Positions 54,324 to 62,921 of a stretch of 64,000 nt of DNA are shown one piece after another. Under the pieces are notes generated by a model. That model was not told the DNA's origin and did no database searches. It saw nothing but the letters and a program-made list of their open reading frames with translations. The stretch covers positions 1-64,000 of the forward strand of contig JAHJLV010000009.1 of NCBI GenBank assembly GCA_018821535.1. Direction: 5' to 3'. This stretch comes from Pseudomonadota bacterium (lineage in GTDB: Bacteria; Desulfobacterota; Desulfobacteria; Desulfobacterales; Desulfobacteraceae). Each line of letters opens with the position of its first letter. The stretch's first letter is position 1. Both the position numbers and the translations under genes were made by a program.

Positions 54324-56068
54324 TGTTTTTTTATAATCCTTGTTAATAAATATCCATCAAAAAAATTTCGTGCATTGATTCCAAGTGTCCGGTTTCTATA
54401 ACCGCCTTCCTGGACAAACAAGACAGGAAAAGGCATGCTGCCTATCTGGGCCCCATTGTTTTTAAAATCTGCAGCCTGCAATGACCAGGTGCCTGTGGGA
54501 TCACCTTTTGCCGGATCAAATCCAATACTGACAATTAAATAATCCGGGTGAAAATCCAGTATTCTTTTTATGGCTTTTTTCAAAGTCCCAAGATATTCTT
54601 TTCCATTGATATTTTCCTTAAGGGGAAAATTCAGATTATAGCCCTGGCCCTGACCTTCACCCTGTTCATCGGCAAAACCTGTAAAATACGGATATGCAAA
54701 GGAAGGATTGCCATGGATGGATACTGTAAAAACATCCTTTCTTGCATAAAAGATCTGCTGATGTCCGTTGCCGTGATGATAATCAATATCCAGGATAGCC
54801 ACTTTTCCATATTGTGAAAGAAAATTTGCCGCAATGGATGCATTGTTAAAATAGCAGAATCCGCCGAAAACATCTTTTTCAGCATGGTGTCCGGGCGGCC
54901 GGACCAGTGCATAGGCAGTATGATACCCTTCCAGTAATAATTCAGCCCCTGTTAATGCGCAGTTCACACCTGACCGGGCAGCCAGAAACGCATTTTTGTT
55001 TATGGGTGTAAAGGTATCCAGGCAGTAATACCCTGCAAGCACGGTATAATCATGGGGAGGACGGGTGGCATTGCGAATGGGAAACACATACGGGTAGATG
55101 GATTTTCCCGGGAGCAATTTTGCGCAGACGGTTTTAAAATAGGTGAAATATTTTGGATTGTGAATCTGTAAAACATATTTATCAGGATAGCCTCTTGACG
55201 GACGAAGCTTGAATGCATTGAGTTTTAAAATTTCCTTAAGAATGCTTTTGATCCGAACCGGGGCTTCAACATAGCCTCTTTCCTTGACATGGTGAATATC
55301 GTGTTGATCATTTATGATCAATGCAATCTCATCTTTTACCGCTTTATTTTTTTCAACAGGCCTTTCTTTGTCAATATATTGGAACGGTCTTAATTTTACC
55401 GGATTATCTTTCACCGAAGCCAGAACCATGTTCAGATAGGATTCAGGACAATAGTCTGAATATTTTCTTTCCAGAATGGTTTTGATTATTTTCTTTGCCA
55501 TACTGGCCGACAACCGGATGTTATTGCCCAGATCATCAAAAACAAGATATGGGGGGCAGTCATCGTCCGAATCAACCGGTGCCTCATATTGTGTTCCGCA
55601 AATGGGTCTTGCGCCGTAGCGTTCGTAAAAAGCAAGCCGTGCCCTGTTTTGTTTTAATTTGCTTGAATCTTTGCAGATTTTTGCATCATCAGGAAGGCAT
55701 TCCATAAACAGGCCAATGGATTTGAGTAGTTGGGCCTCTTCTCTCATCCGCTCATAAATGGCGCCGCCCACACCGGATGACACCCGGCCGGGCAGAACTG
55801 CAATATAGTCCAGAAAGCAAAAATTTTTATCCGGCATGTAAAACAGGACGGCAAACCCCTTGACATTGGATCTGCCGTCTTCGGCAACAAACAGATTGGC
55901 GGAAAATCCATAGGTTAAAGGATCTTTCATCTGTTCAAGAATCTGTTTTATCTTTTCTTCTCTGACCGTGGGAAAACTCAGCCTTAAAATACTGAAAACC
56001 TGTTCAATGGCATTTTTATTGGATTGACGATGGGCGTCGGTGATCTTTCTGATTTTAAAAATGCTCAT
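54320..56068 (-). CDS. fused GNAT acetyltransferase - histone-deacetylase-like amidohydrolase
   Basis: The 582-residue protein has two enzyme halves. Residues about 1-165 are a GNAT domain (FLDYIAVLPGRVSSGVGGAI with the acetyl-CoA loop; ARLAFYERYGARPI). Residues about 245-580 are a class II histone-deacetylase/acetylpolyamine amidohydrolase domain: RPPGHHAE gives the catalytic His394/His395, DIDYHHGNG the zinc ligands Asp429/His431, and GFDPAKGDPTG the third zinc Asp. The linker (165-245) is helical. One chain that can acetylate and deacetylate is uncommon. It sits between the aminomutase and the ATP-grasp genes with 4-base overlaps on both sides. Confidence 0.87.
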   Translation of the reverse strand: MSIFKIRKITDAHRQSNKNAIEQVFSILRLSFPTVREEKIKQILEQMKDPLTYGFSANLFVAEDGRSNVKGFAVLFYMPDKNFCFLDYIAVLPGRVSSGVGGAIYERMREEAQLLKSIGLFMECLPDDAKICKDSSKLKQNRARLAFYERYGARPICGTQYEAPVDSDDDCPPYLVFDDLGNNIRLSASMAKKIIKTILERKYSDYCPESYLNMVLASVKDNPVKLRPFQYIDKERPVEKNKAVKDEIALIINDQHDIHHVKERGYVEAPVRIKSILKEILKLNAFKLRPSRGYPDKYVLQIHNPKYFTYFKTVCAKLLPGKSIYPYVFPIRNATRPPHDYTVLAGYYCLDTFTPINKNAFLAARSGVNCALTGAELLLEGYHTAYALVRPPGHHAEKDVFGGFCYFNNASIAANFLSQYGKVAILDIDYHHGNGHQQIFYARKDVFTVSIHGNPSFAYPYFTGFADEQGEGQGQGYNLNFPLKENINGKEYLGTLKKAIKRILDFHPDYLIVSIGFDPAKGDPTGTWSLQAADFKNNGAQIGSMPFPVLFVQEGGYRNRTLGINARNFFDGYLLTRIIKKQ

Positions 56069-57324
56069 TTTTCAGGATCATAATACTTATAAGTTTTGCC
56101 TTCATAATTTTTCAGCATCACATAATCGCCTTCCCGTCCCTGATAATATTCAGGCAACAGTGGAATTTTTCCACCGCCACCGGGAGCATCAATGACATAG
56201 TGCGGTATGGCATATCCGCTGGTAAATCCCCGAAGCCCCTGTATGATTTCAAGGCTCTTTGTCACCGGTGTCCGGAAATGAGATGAGCCGGGAATCGGAT
56301 CGCACTGATAAATATAATACGGCCGTATTCTTAATTTTAAAAGCTTGTGCATCAGTGTTTTCATGGTTTCAACCGAATCATTCACCCCTTTGAGCAGGAC
56401 AGACTGACTTCCCATGACAATGCCCCCGTCGGAAATACGGGCGCAGGCTTCGGTCACTTCCGGGGTGATTTCATCCGGATGTGTGCAATGGACGCTCATA
56501 TACAGCGGATGATATTTTTTCAGCATTTTCACAAGTTTTTTTGTGATCCGCTGGGGAAGCACCATGGGCACTTTTGTTCCGATTCTGATAATTTCCACAT
56601 GGGGAATGGCACGCAAAGAAGACAGCAGAAACTCAATATGTTTATCCGGCATGGTAAGGGGATCACCGCCTGAAATAACAACATCTCTTATATCCGGGTT
56701 ATTTTGAATGTAAGAAATGGATGTTTCCCAGGCCTTGATACCAAAATGTTTTTTGTCTTTAAGCACCATGTGCGACCGGGTACAATACCTGCAGTATACA
56801 GAACAGAACCCGGTGGATAACATCAGCACCCGGTCAGGATACCGATGGACCAGATTCTCCACAGGACACATGGCATCTTCATGCAGCGGATCACTTTCTT
56901 CACCCGGAGATATGACAAGCTCACGTGTTGTCGGAACAACAGATTTACTCAAAGGGTAATCAATGGATTTTCCATATAACAGACTGGCGTAATACGGTGT
57001 AATCCGGAGCGGCAGTTTTCTTGATTTTGACAAAAAATCAAGATTCTCAATGGTACGGATGTCTATGATTTCTGAAAGTTTTTTAAAATTTGTAAAACTG
57101 TTCTGAATCTGCCATCGCCAGCTGTTCCATTGTTTATCTGTTGCCTCCGGGAAAATATTCTCCCTGAAACGCCGGGCTTGCGGGCCGATGACTTTAAAAT
57201 CAGATTTGGTAATTTCCGTGTTGCGAAATGGTTTGACAGGCAAGGATGTTTCTAAAACAACTTCAATTGAAGACAGGGCCTCCCGTATCGGAGGCTCTGA
57301 GTCTTGCTCGATCGTTTCATTCAT
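56065..57324 (-). CDS. KamA-family radical SAM aminomutase (lysine 2,3-aminomutase-like)
   Basis: The 419-residue length equals clostridial KamA. The cluster motif is CSVYCRYC (C174, C178, C181). The PLP-binding motif DAPGGGGKIP has the PLP lysine near residue 386. The two aspartates that bind the substrate epsilon-ammonium in lysine 2,3-aminomutase (Asp293 in YQCD, Asp330 in VVDAPGGGGK) are present at about 342 and 379; glutamate 2,3-aminomutase has Lys and Asn there. L-lysine to beta-lysine is thus the likely reaction. It is the first gene of the five-gene operon; the other abl partner, acetyltransferase AblB, could correspond to one of the downstream GNAT domains. Confidence 0.85.
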   Translation of the reverse strand: MNETIEQDSEPPIREALSSIEVVLETSLPVKPFRNTEITKSDFKVIGPQARRFRENIFPEATDKQWNSWRWQIQNSFTNFKKLSEIIDIRTIENLDFLSKSRKLPLRITPYYASLLYGKSIDYPLSKSVVPTTRELVISPGEESDPLHEDAMCPVENLVHRYPDRVLMLSTGFCSVYCRYCTRSHMVLKDKKHFGIKAWETSISYIQNNPDIRDVVISGGDPLTMPDKHIEFLLSSLRAIPHVEIIRIGTKVPMVLPQRITKKLVKMLKKYHPLYMSVHCTHPDEITPEVTEACARISDGGIVMGSQSVLLKGVNDSVETMKTLMHKLLKLRIRPYYIYQCDPIPGSSHFRTPVTKSLEIIQGLRGFTSGYAIPHYVIDAPGGGGKIPLLPEYYQGREGDYVMLKNYEGKTYKYYDPEK

Positions 57325-57405
57325 CGCTATCTTTTCCCCTTGTTAAAATAAAATATGGTTGTGATTCTTGTTTAAGATTTTTTTAATAATTATTACTCTG
57401 GAATA

Positions 57406-57433
57406 CTTATAATGACCTTTGAAATAATTACAA
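57406..57433 (-). promoter_or_regulatory. candidate promoter of the KamA operon
   Basis: On the minus strand TTGTAA (57428-57433) and TATAAG (57406-57411) are separated by 16 bases, about 75-80 bases before the aminomutase start. A TTTGATCAAA palindrome (57437-57446) lies just upstream and might be an operator. Confidence 0.35.
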
Positions 57434-57479
57434 TATGTTTGATCAAAAATAATTTAAACCCGCCTTTTTTTATTTTAAA

Positions 57480-59312
57480 TCATTCCGGGGTATTCAATGC
57501 GTTCAGAAGCGTTTGAGCAAGGGAGAACGTCATTCCGTCAACATCTGCGATCTGTTCAACAGATGCGGATTTTATTTTTGAAACCCCTTTAAAATGATTG
57601 AGCAGTGCCTTTTTTTTCTTTGGTCCGATACCGGGAATGGTATCCAGAACAGACAGCCCGGCTCTTTTTTCTCTGCGCTTTCTCTGAAAGGTTATGGCAA
57701 ACCGATGGGCTTCATCCCTGACCTGCTGCAGCAGATGCAGTGCTTTTTTTGACTGGGTGATATTCAGGGGATTGGAGCGCCCGGGAATATAGATTTTGTC
57801 TTCGGTTTCCTTGTTTGCTTCATTTTTCTTGGCCAGCCCTACAACCGTAAAAGAATGATCAATTCCCAGATCCTTCAGCACTGCCACTGCCATGCCCAGT
57901 TGTCCCTTGCCGCCGTCCACCACCAGCAGGTCCGGATACGGCATCTGGGACGACATTTTAGAAAACCTGCGTTCAAGCACCTGGTACATATAGGCGTAGT
58001 CATCCTGGAAATCAATGTCCCGGACAATGAATTTGCGATACCCTTTTTTATACGGCTGCCCATCCTTGAATACCACCATGGAGGATACCGGGTCCTGACC
58101 GGACAGGTTGGAATTGTCATAACATTCGATGCGTTCGGGCAGATGATCCATACCCAGAAGATCCTTGAGCATGGAAATGGCTGCCCGCTGTTCTTCTTCT
58201 CTGGCAAGCCGCTTTTCAAGCTCCCGCAGACTGTTCACCCGGGCCATCTCGATCAGACGCTTTTTTTCTCCCCGCTCAGGCACATAAAGGGTCACTTTCC
58301 TGCCTTTTTTTTCTGTAAATATCTGTTCCAGCAGCACCAGATTTTCAATGGGTTGACCCAGAAGAATGACATTGGGCAAAAAACCCGCATGTTTATAATA
58401 TTGCTCACAGAATGCCGACAGAATTTCATCCGGTTCCTTGAATCCCAGATCAAAGGGATAGTGGGCAGTATCAATCAGATATCCTGTTCTGACCTGCATC
58501 ACCGTCACCACTGCCCGTCCTTTCTGGGCAGCAACAGCAATGACATCCCGGTCTTTCATATCCGGACTGACCACCACCTGTCTTTCCATGATCCGCTCAA
58601 CCGCTGTCAGGCAATCGCGCATCTGGGCGGCTTTTTCATATTCCAGGTGTTCAGAGTACGCCATCATCCGGGCTTTGAGTTTTTTTGCCACCTGATCTGA
58701 CCTGCCTTTTAAAAACAGGATGGCGTCTTTCACCTGTTTTTTATATTCCTCTGAAGACACCGCATTGCAGCACAATCCCAGACAGGCCTTGATCTGAAAA
58801 TTCAGACAGGGGCGTGAGCGATTTTTAAACTGGGTATCCTTGCATTTTCTCAACCGGAATATTTTCTGGATCTGCTGCAGGATCTGATTCATGCTGTGAC
58901 TGGATGAATAGGGCCCAAAATACAGGGCCTTGTCATTCTTGATAGTCCTGACCCGTACTATGGCCGGATAGGCCTCATTCATGTCTATTCTAAGCAGCGG
59001 ATAGTTTTTCCCGTCCTTGAGAATAATATTATATTTGGGTGAATATTCCTTGATCAGGTTTGACTCAAGAATGAATGCCTCATGACCGGATGAGGTGATA
59101 ACGATATCAAAATCCTTGATCATTTCCAGCAGTGCGGCGGTTTTAGGGTCATGATTCTGCTTTTTTATAAAATAGGAGGACAGCCGTTTTTTCAGATCAA
59201 CGGCCTTTCCCACATAGATACGCTTTCCGGCTGCATCTTTCATGATATACACACCGGGACTGTGCGGAACCTGCTGATATTTTTCCATAACAGAAGATGA
59301 GATCATGGTCAT
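57480..59312 (-). CDS. uvrC: excinuclease ABC subunit C
   Basis: The 610-residue protein has the GIY-YIG nuclease domain at the N-terminus (PHSPGVYIMKDAAGKRIYVG), a Cys cluster (CKDTQF, CLNFQIKACLGLCC), the UVR motif (YSEHLEYEKAAQMRD), the catalytic RNase H-like domain (IECYDNSNLSGQ, LLVVDGGKGQLGMA) and a C-terminal HhH pair (LDTIPGIGPKKKKALL). It makes both incisions in nucleotide excision repair. It follows uvrB by five bases on the same strand. Confidence 0.97.
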   Translation of the reverse strand: MTMISSSVMEKYQQVPHSPGVYIMKDAAGKRIYVGKAVDLKKRLSSYFIKKQNHDPKTAALLEMIKDFDIVITSSGHEAFILESNLIKEYSPKYNIILKDGKNYPLLRIDMNEAYPAIVRVRTIKNDKALYFGPYSSSHSMNQILQQIQKIFRLRKCKDTQFKNRSRPCLNFQIKACLGLCCNAVSSEEYKKQVKDAILFLKGRSDQVAKKLKARMMAYSEHLEYEKAAQMRDCLTAVERIMERQVVVSPDMKDRDVIAVAAQKGRAVVTVMQVRTGYLIDTAHYPFDLGFKEPDEILSAFCEQYYKHAGFLPNVILLGQPIENLVLLEQIFTEKKGRKVTLYVPERGEKKRLIEMARVNSLRELEKRLAREEEQRAAISMLKDLLGMDHLPERIECYDNSNLSGQDPVSSMVVFKDGQPYKKGYRKFIVRDIDFQDDYAYMYQVLERRFSKMSSQMPYPDLLVVDGGKGQLGMAVAVLKDLGIDHSFTVVGLAKKNEANKETEDKIYIPGRSNPLNITQSKKALHLLQQVRDEAHRFAITFQRKRREKRAGLSVLDTIPGIGPKKKKALLNHFKGVSKIKSASVEQIADVDGMTFSLAQTLLNALNTPE

Positions 59313-59317
59313 GTGCC

Positions 59318-61306
59318 CTAAAAGTGCTGAATATCCACAAGCTGCTTAATCTTGTCCCGGTATTCTGCAGCCAGTTCAAATTCCAGGTTCTGGGCCGCTT
59401 TTTTCATCTTGTATTCCAGATCCTTGATGATATCTTCAAGATTCAGTTCCGGACCATCATAGTCCCTGATATCTTCATCCACTGATCCTTGAGCAAACTC
59501 AGCACTCTGGCCTGCATATTGAAATGCACTGATATTTTTTTGAATGGTTGCCGGAACAATACCGTGCTTTTCATTATACGCCCTTTGAATTTCCCTTCGC
59601 CGACAGGTTTCAGAGATTGCTTTTTTCATGGACCCGGTTTCTTTTTCCGCATACATGATGACCCGGCCGAACACATTTCTGGCAGCCCGCCCGAAAATCT
59701 GGATAAAAGACCTGAAAGATCTTAAAAAGCCTTCCTTATCCGCATCCAGTATGGCCACCAGAGACACTTCGGGGATATCCAGTCCCTCCCGGAGCAGATT
59801 GATCCCGATCAGCACATCGAACAGCCCCCGCCTCAGATCCTGGATAATATCCATGCGCTCCATGGTGGCAATATCCGAATGCAGATATTTCACCTTCACC
59901 CCCAGATCGGTATAATAATCAGTCAGATCTTCAGCCATCCGCTTGGTCAGCGTTGTCACCAGCACCCGTTCACCGGCCTCCACCCGTTTAAGGATCTCTT
60001 CGTACAGATCATCCACCTGGGTTCTGGCATTCCGGATCTCAATTTCCGGGTCCAGAAGACCTGTGGGCCTTACAATCTGTTCTGCCACGTGATGGCCTGC
60101 CTTTTCCAGCTCATAGTCAGCAGGGGTTGCGGATACATAAACAATCTGGGGAACAAGCGCTGTGAATTCCTCAAATTTCAAGGGCCGGTTATCCACGGCT
60201 GACGGCAGCCTGAAACCATATTCAACCAGGGTGGTTTTTCTTGACCGGTCCGCTTTATACATGGCACCCAGTTGAGACACGGAGATATGGCTTTCATCAA
60301 AAAACAACAGAAAATCTTCGGGAAGATAATCCAGAAGTGTCGGCGGCGGCTCTCCGGGCTGTCGCCCGGTCAGATGCCGTGAATAATTTTCTATGCCGTT
60401 GCAGTATCCGATTTCATTGAGCATCTCCAGATCATACCGGGTCCGTTCATCCAGCCGCTGGGCCTCCAGAAGCTTGTTGCTGCTGTACAGATATTCCAGC
60501 CGTTCTTTCAGTTCTGCCACAATCGCATCCATGGCCCGCTTCCGGGTTTTTTGCTTGGTGACATAATGGGATGCAGGATAGATCACCATCTGCTTGAAAC
60601 TTCTGAGCATATCTCCCTTTAAGGGATCAATTTCAGAAATGCCTTCTATGGTATCCCCGAAAAAGTCAATCCGGACCGCCTTATCTTCCTCATATGCCGG
60701 GAAAATCTCCACCCGGTCTCCCCGGACCCGGAACACCCCGCGGTGGAAATCGGTATCATTGCGCGTATATTGAATATTGACAAACATTTCCAGCAGCTTT
60801 TCCCTGGAAATTTCCATGTCCACGTCCAGCGTGATTCTCAGATCCAGATAATCTTCAGGTGCCCCAAGGCCGTAAATGCAGGAGACACTGGCAACCACGA
60901 TCACATCTCTTCTGGCCAGAACCGACCGGGTGGCAGAATGCCGCATCTTGTCAATCACTTCATTGATGGATGAATCTTTTTGAATATAGGTATCACTGGA
61001 AGGAATATAGGCCTCAGGCTGATAATAATCATAATAGGAAACAAAATATTCAACACAGTTATCCGGGAATAATTCTTTAAACTCATTATATAATTGTGCG
61101 GCCAATGTCTTGTTCGGCGCAATAATCAGGGCGGGTTTTTCCACCCGGGCAATCACATTGGCCATGGTAAAGGTCTTGCCTGAACCCGTCACCCCTAAAA
61201 GCACCTGATGCGTCTGATTGTCCATTACCCCTTTTACAAGACACTCAATTGCTGCCGGCTGATCTCCTGTGGGTGAGAACTGAGAAACTAGATTAAACAA
61301 CCCCAT
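59318..61306 (-). CDS. uvrB: excinuclease ABC subunit B
   Basis: The 662-residue protein is a full-length UvrB: Walker [13 protein letters not shown], the beta-hairpin [20 protein letters not shown], helicase motif [19 protein letters not shown] and [22 protein letters not shown], ending with the UVR motif [13 protein letters not shown] that binds UvrC. It loads at lesions with UvrA and hands over to UvrC. It lies directly upstream of uvrC in an operon. uvrA is not in the window. Confidence 0.97.
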   Translation of the reverse strand: MGLFNLVSQFSPTGDQPAAIECLVKGVMDNQTHQVLLGVTGSGKTFTMANVIARVEKPALIIAPNKTLAAQLYNEFKELFPDNCVEYFVSYYDYYQPEAYIPSSDTYIQKDSSINEVIDKMRHSATRSVLARRDVIVVASVSCIYGLGAPEDYLDLRITLDVDMEISREKLLEMFVNIQYTRNDTDFHRGVFRVRGDRVEIFPAYEEDKAVRIDFFGDTIEGISEIDPLKGDMLRSFKQMVIYPASHYVTKQKTRKRAMDAIVAELKERLEYLYSSNKLLEAQRLDERTRYDLEMLNEIGYCNGIENYSRHLTGRQPGEPPPTLLDYLPEDFLLFFDESHISVSQLGAMYKADRSRKTTLVEYGFRLPSAVDNRPLKFEEFTALVPQIVYVSATPADYELEKAGHHVAEQIVRPTGLLDPEIEIRNARTQVDDLYEEILKRVEAGERVLVTTLTKRMAEDLTDYYTDLGVKVKYLHSDIATMERMDIIQDLRRGLFDVLIGINLLREGLDIPEVSLVAILDADKEGFLRSFRSFIQIFGRAARNVFGRVIMYAEKETGSMKKAISETCRRREIQRAYNEKHGIVPATIQKNISAFQYAGQSAEFAQGSVDEDIRDYDGPELNLEDIIKDLEYKMKKAAQNLEFELAAEYRDKIKQLVDIQHF

Positions 61307-61433
61307 ATATTTTTATTATCCCGTTGGTTTGTTGTGCTTTGAAAATTTAAACCATATGTTATCAATTTGCTGATGCCCGTACAATATATAAAGATAGTTT
61401 TAGCTGATTACTCATTTTTTGAAAATAAAATCC

Positions 61434-61462
61434 TTGACATTATAATCCATGGATTATATATT
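61434..61462 (+). promoter_or_regulatory. sigma-70 promoter with embedded MarR-type operator
   Basis: TTGACA (61434-61439) and TATATT (61457-61462) have a 17-base spacer. The 18-base perfect palindrome TATAATCCATGGATTATA (61441-61458) lies across the spacer and enters the -10, so a bound regulator would block transcription of the marR gene at 61490. Confidence 0.8.
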
Positions 61463-61489
61463 TGCTGCATTATTTATGGAGAAACTACA

Positions 61490-61921
61490 TTGGCAGATAA
61501 AAACAAGATTTATCACAGCGGGTTACCCATTCAGGAAAAGGCTGCATTTTTGATTATCTGCAGCGCCCAGGAGCTGCTCAATAAACTGGGGAACATTACA
61601 AAAGAATTCGGTATCTCCTTAACGCAGCTGCAGATTCTGCATATCCTGGATGAAATCCCCCAGGGTAAAACAACAGTGAACACCATCCGGAATCTGCTGG
61701 TGGATGACAGCCCCAATGTATCCCGATCCATAAACAAGCTGGTTGACAAACAACTGGCCCAAAAAGAACGCAGCACAGAAGATCAGCGGGTGGTTTTTGT
61801 TTCAATCACCGATGCCGGTCGAAGCGTTCACCATCAGTGTGACAGGCGGATTGTCGGTAACACAATCCATTTGTCTCCAAACGCATCCCAACAGCTTGCT
61901 GATCTTTTGATCAGCTTGTAA
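61490..61921 (+). CDS. MarR-family transcriptional regulator
   Basis: This 143-residue protein is a winged-helix MarR regulator. The DNA-binding part is LTQLQILHILDEI, TVNTIRNLLVDDSPNVSRSINKLVDKQL and the wing VVFVSITDAGR (about residues 40-105). The start is taken as TTG 61490 because GGAG lies eight to ten bases upstream and the promoter's -10 is at 61457, so more upstream codons would be untranscribed. Autoregulation via the palindrome in its promoter is likely. Ligand unknown. Confidence 0.85.
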   Translation: MADKNKIYHSGLPIQEKAAFLIICSAQELLNKLGNITKEFGISLTQLQILHILDEIPQGKTTVNTIRNLLVDDSPNVSRSINKLVDKQLAQKERSTEDQRVVFVSITDAGRSVHHQCDRRIVGNTIHLSPNASQQLADLLISL

Positions 61922-61931
61922 ATCATCTGGT

Positions 61932-61959
61932 TCCCCGGTCGTTTCCGGGGATTTTTTTT
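61932..61959 (+). terminator. rho-independent terminator after marR
   Basis: Perfect 7-bp stem TCCCCGG / CCGGGGA with a 6-base loop, followed by eight T residues (61952-61959). It lies 10 bases after the marR stop. Confidence 0.85.
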
Positions 61960-61970
61960 AATCATATTAC

Positions 61971-61980
61971 ATCCATGGAT
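61971..61980. promoter_or_regulatory. second copy of the MarR operator core
   Basis: ATCCATGGAT repeats the centre of the palindrome in the marR promoter, located 38 bases before the PAS gene start at 62019. It follows the marR terminator, so the PAS gene must have its own promoter, which this site could control. Confidence 0.6.
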
Positions 61981-62018
61981 TTAAATTCCACGGATGAAAC
62001 ATTAAAAAGGAACACACC

Positions 62019-62396
62019 ATGTCAAACGAAAACACAGTCATTAAAGAAGAAACATTGAACGCATTCAACGCCATGTGGGACCTTCATCCGTCACCGGTTC
62101 TGTTGATCAGAACAAACCGGGACATTGTCGCGGTAAATGAGGCAGGCAGGCATCTTGGAATCCCCGCAGGCATAAAATGCTTTCAACTGGCCGGAAACAG
62201 CAGTATCTGTGACGGGTGCAAAGGCACTGCTGCGGTTAAGGAAAACACGGGCAAACAAGCGGCTGCATGGCAGGCCAAAAGAAACATGTTTGTTGACACC
62301 TATTGGATTCCGGTTCAGGATGAAACCGGACTTTTTGTTCACTTTGGCAATGATATCACTGAATACGTCAAGGAAGAATTCATCGGGAAACACTAA
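62019..62396 (+). CDS. single PAS-domain protein with Cys motif
   Basis: The 125-residue protein is one PAS domain: TLNAFNAMWDLHPSPVLLIRT, RDIVAVNEAGRHLGI, then the Cys triad KCFQLAG...SICDGCKG and VDTYWIPVQDETGLFVHFGND. The C-x(n)-CxxC pattern is common in PAS domains of this phylum and may hold a metal or disulfide. No output domain is attached, so it may be a soluble sensor for a separate partner. It is bordered upstream by a MarR operator and is probably co-transcribed with the DUF1499 gene 17 bases downstream. Confidence 0.75.
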   Translation: MSNENTVIKEETLNAFNAMWDLHPSPVLLIRTNRDIVAVNEAGRHLGIPAGIKCFQLAGNSSICDGCKGTAAVKENTGKQAAAWQAKRNMFVDTYWIPVQDETGLFVHFGNDITEYVKEEFIGKH

Positions 62397-62413
62397 ACTC
62401 AAGAAGGAATATC

Positions 62414-62884
62414 ATGAAATTTCTATTATCAGCCCTGCTTATACTGGTTGTCGCCGGTATCGGCCTTTTAATCATCGGCTGCCCGGGCAAACGTCCGAAA
62501 ACCATCGGCCTTATGAACAAATCCCTGTATCCCTGTCCTGAAAGCCCGAACTGTGTTTCCAGCATGACGGACAGCAAGTCACACTTCATTCCTGCCCTGT
62601 CCTATAAAACAGATAAACAAAAAGCATATGAGGTTCTGGTGAATCTGCTTTCAGTTTATCCGGGAGCAGCAATCATCTCGCAGACAGATGATTATCTGTA
62701 TGTTGAATTTAAAAGCCGCCTGTTCCGGTTTGTGGATGATGTGGAATTTTATTTTCCGGAAGGCAGCTCTCTGATTCATGTAAGATCCGCATCCAGGCTG
62801 GGGTATTCAGACATGAATGTGAACCGGAAACGCCTGGAAAATATACGCAGGCAATTTGAGGATGCTTTAAACGCATCATCATAA
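62414..62884 (+). CDS. DUF1499 lipoprotein
   Basis: The 156-residue protein begins with a hydrophobic helix (residues 4-22) followed by IIGC, a lipobox with acylated Cys23. The mature part has the DUF1499 signature CPESPNCVSSM and later YVEFKSRLFRFVDDVEFYF and IHVRSASRLGYSDMNVNRKR. The family is widespread and of unknown function, located in the envelope. AAGGA precedes ATG 62414. It probably belongs to the MarR-controlled unit with the PAS gene. Confidence 0.85.
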   Translation: MKFLLSALLILVVAGIGLLIIGCPGKRPKTIGLMNKSLYPCPESPNCVSSMTDSKSHFIPALSYKTDKQKAYEVLVNLLSVYPGAAIISQTDDYLYVEFKSRLFRFVDDVEFYFPEGSSLIHVRSASRLGYSDMNVNRKRLENIRRQFEDALNASS

Positions 62885-62921
62885 AAACAGGTTTAACAGT
62901 ACAGGATTATTTTACCAGACA

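Noticed and set aside
57855..58700. 281-codon open frame on the plus strand
   Set aside because: It lies wholly antisense to uvrC, has no recognisable domain and no ribosome binding site; the strand with uvrC is certain.
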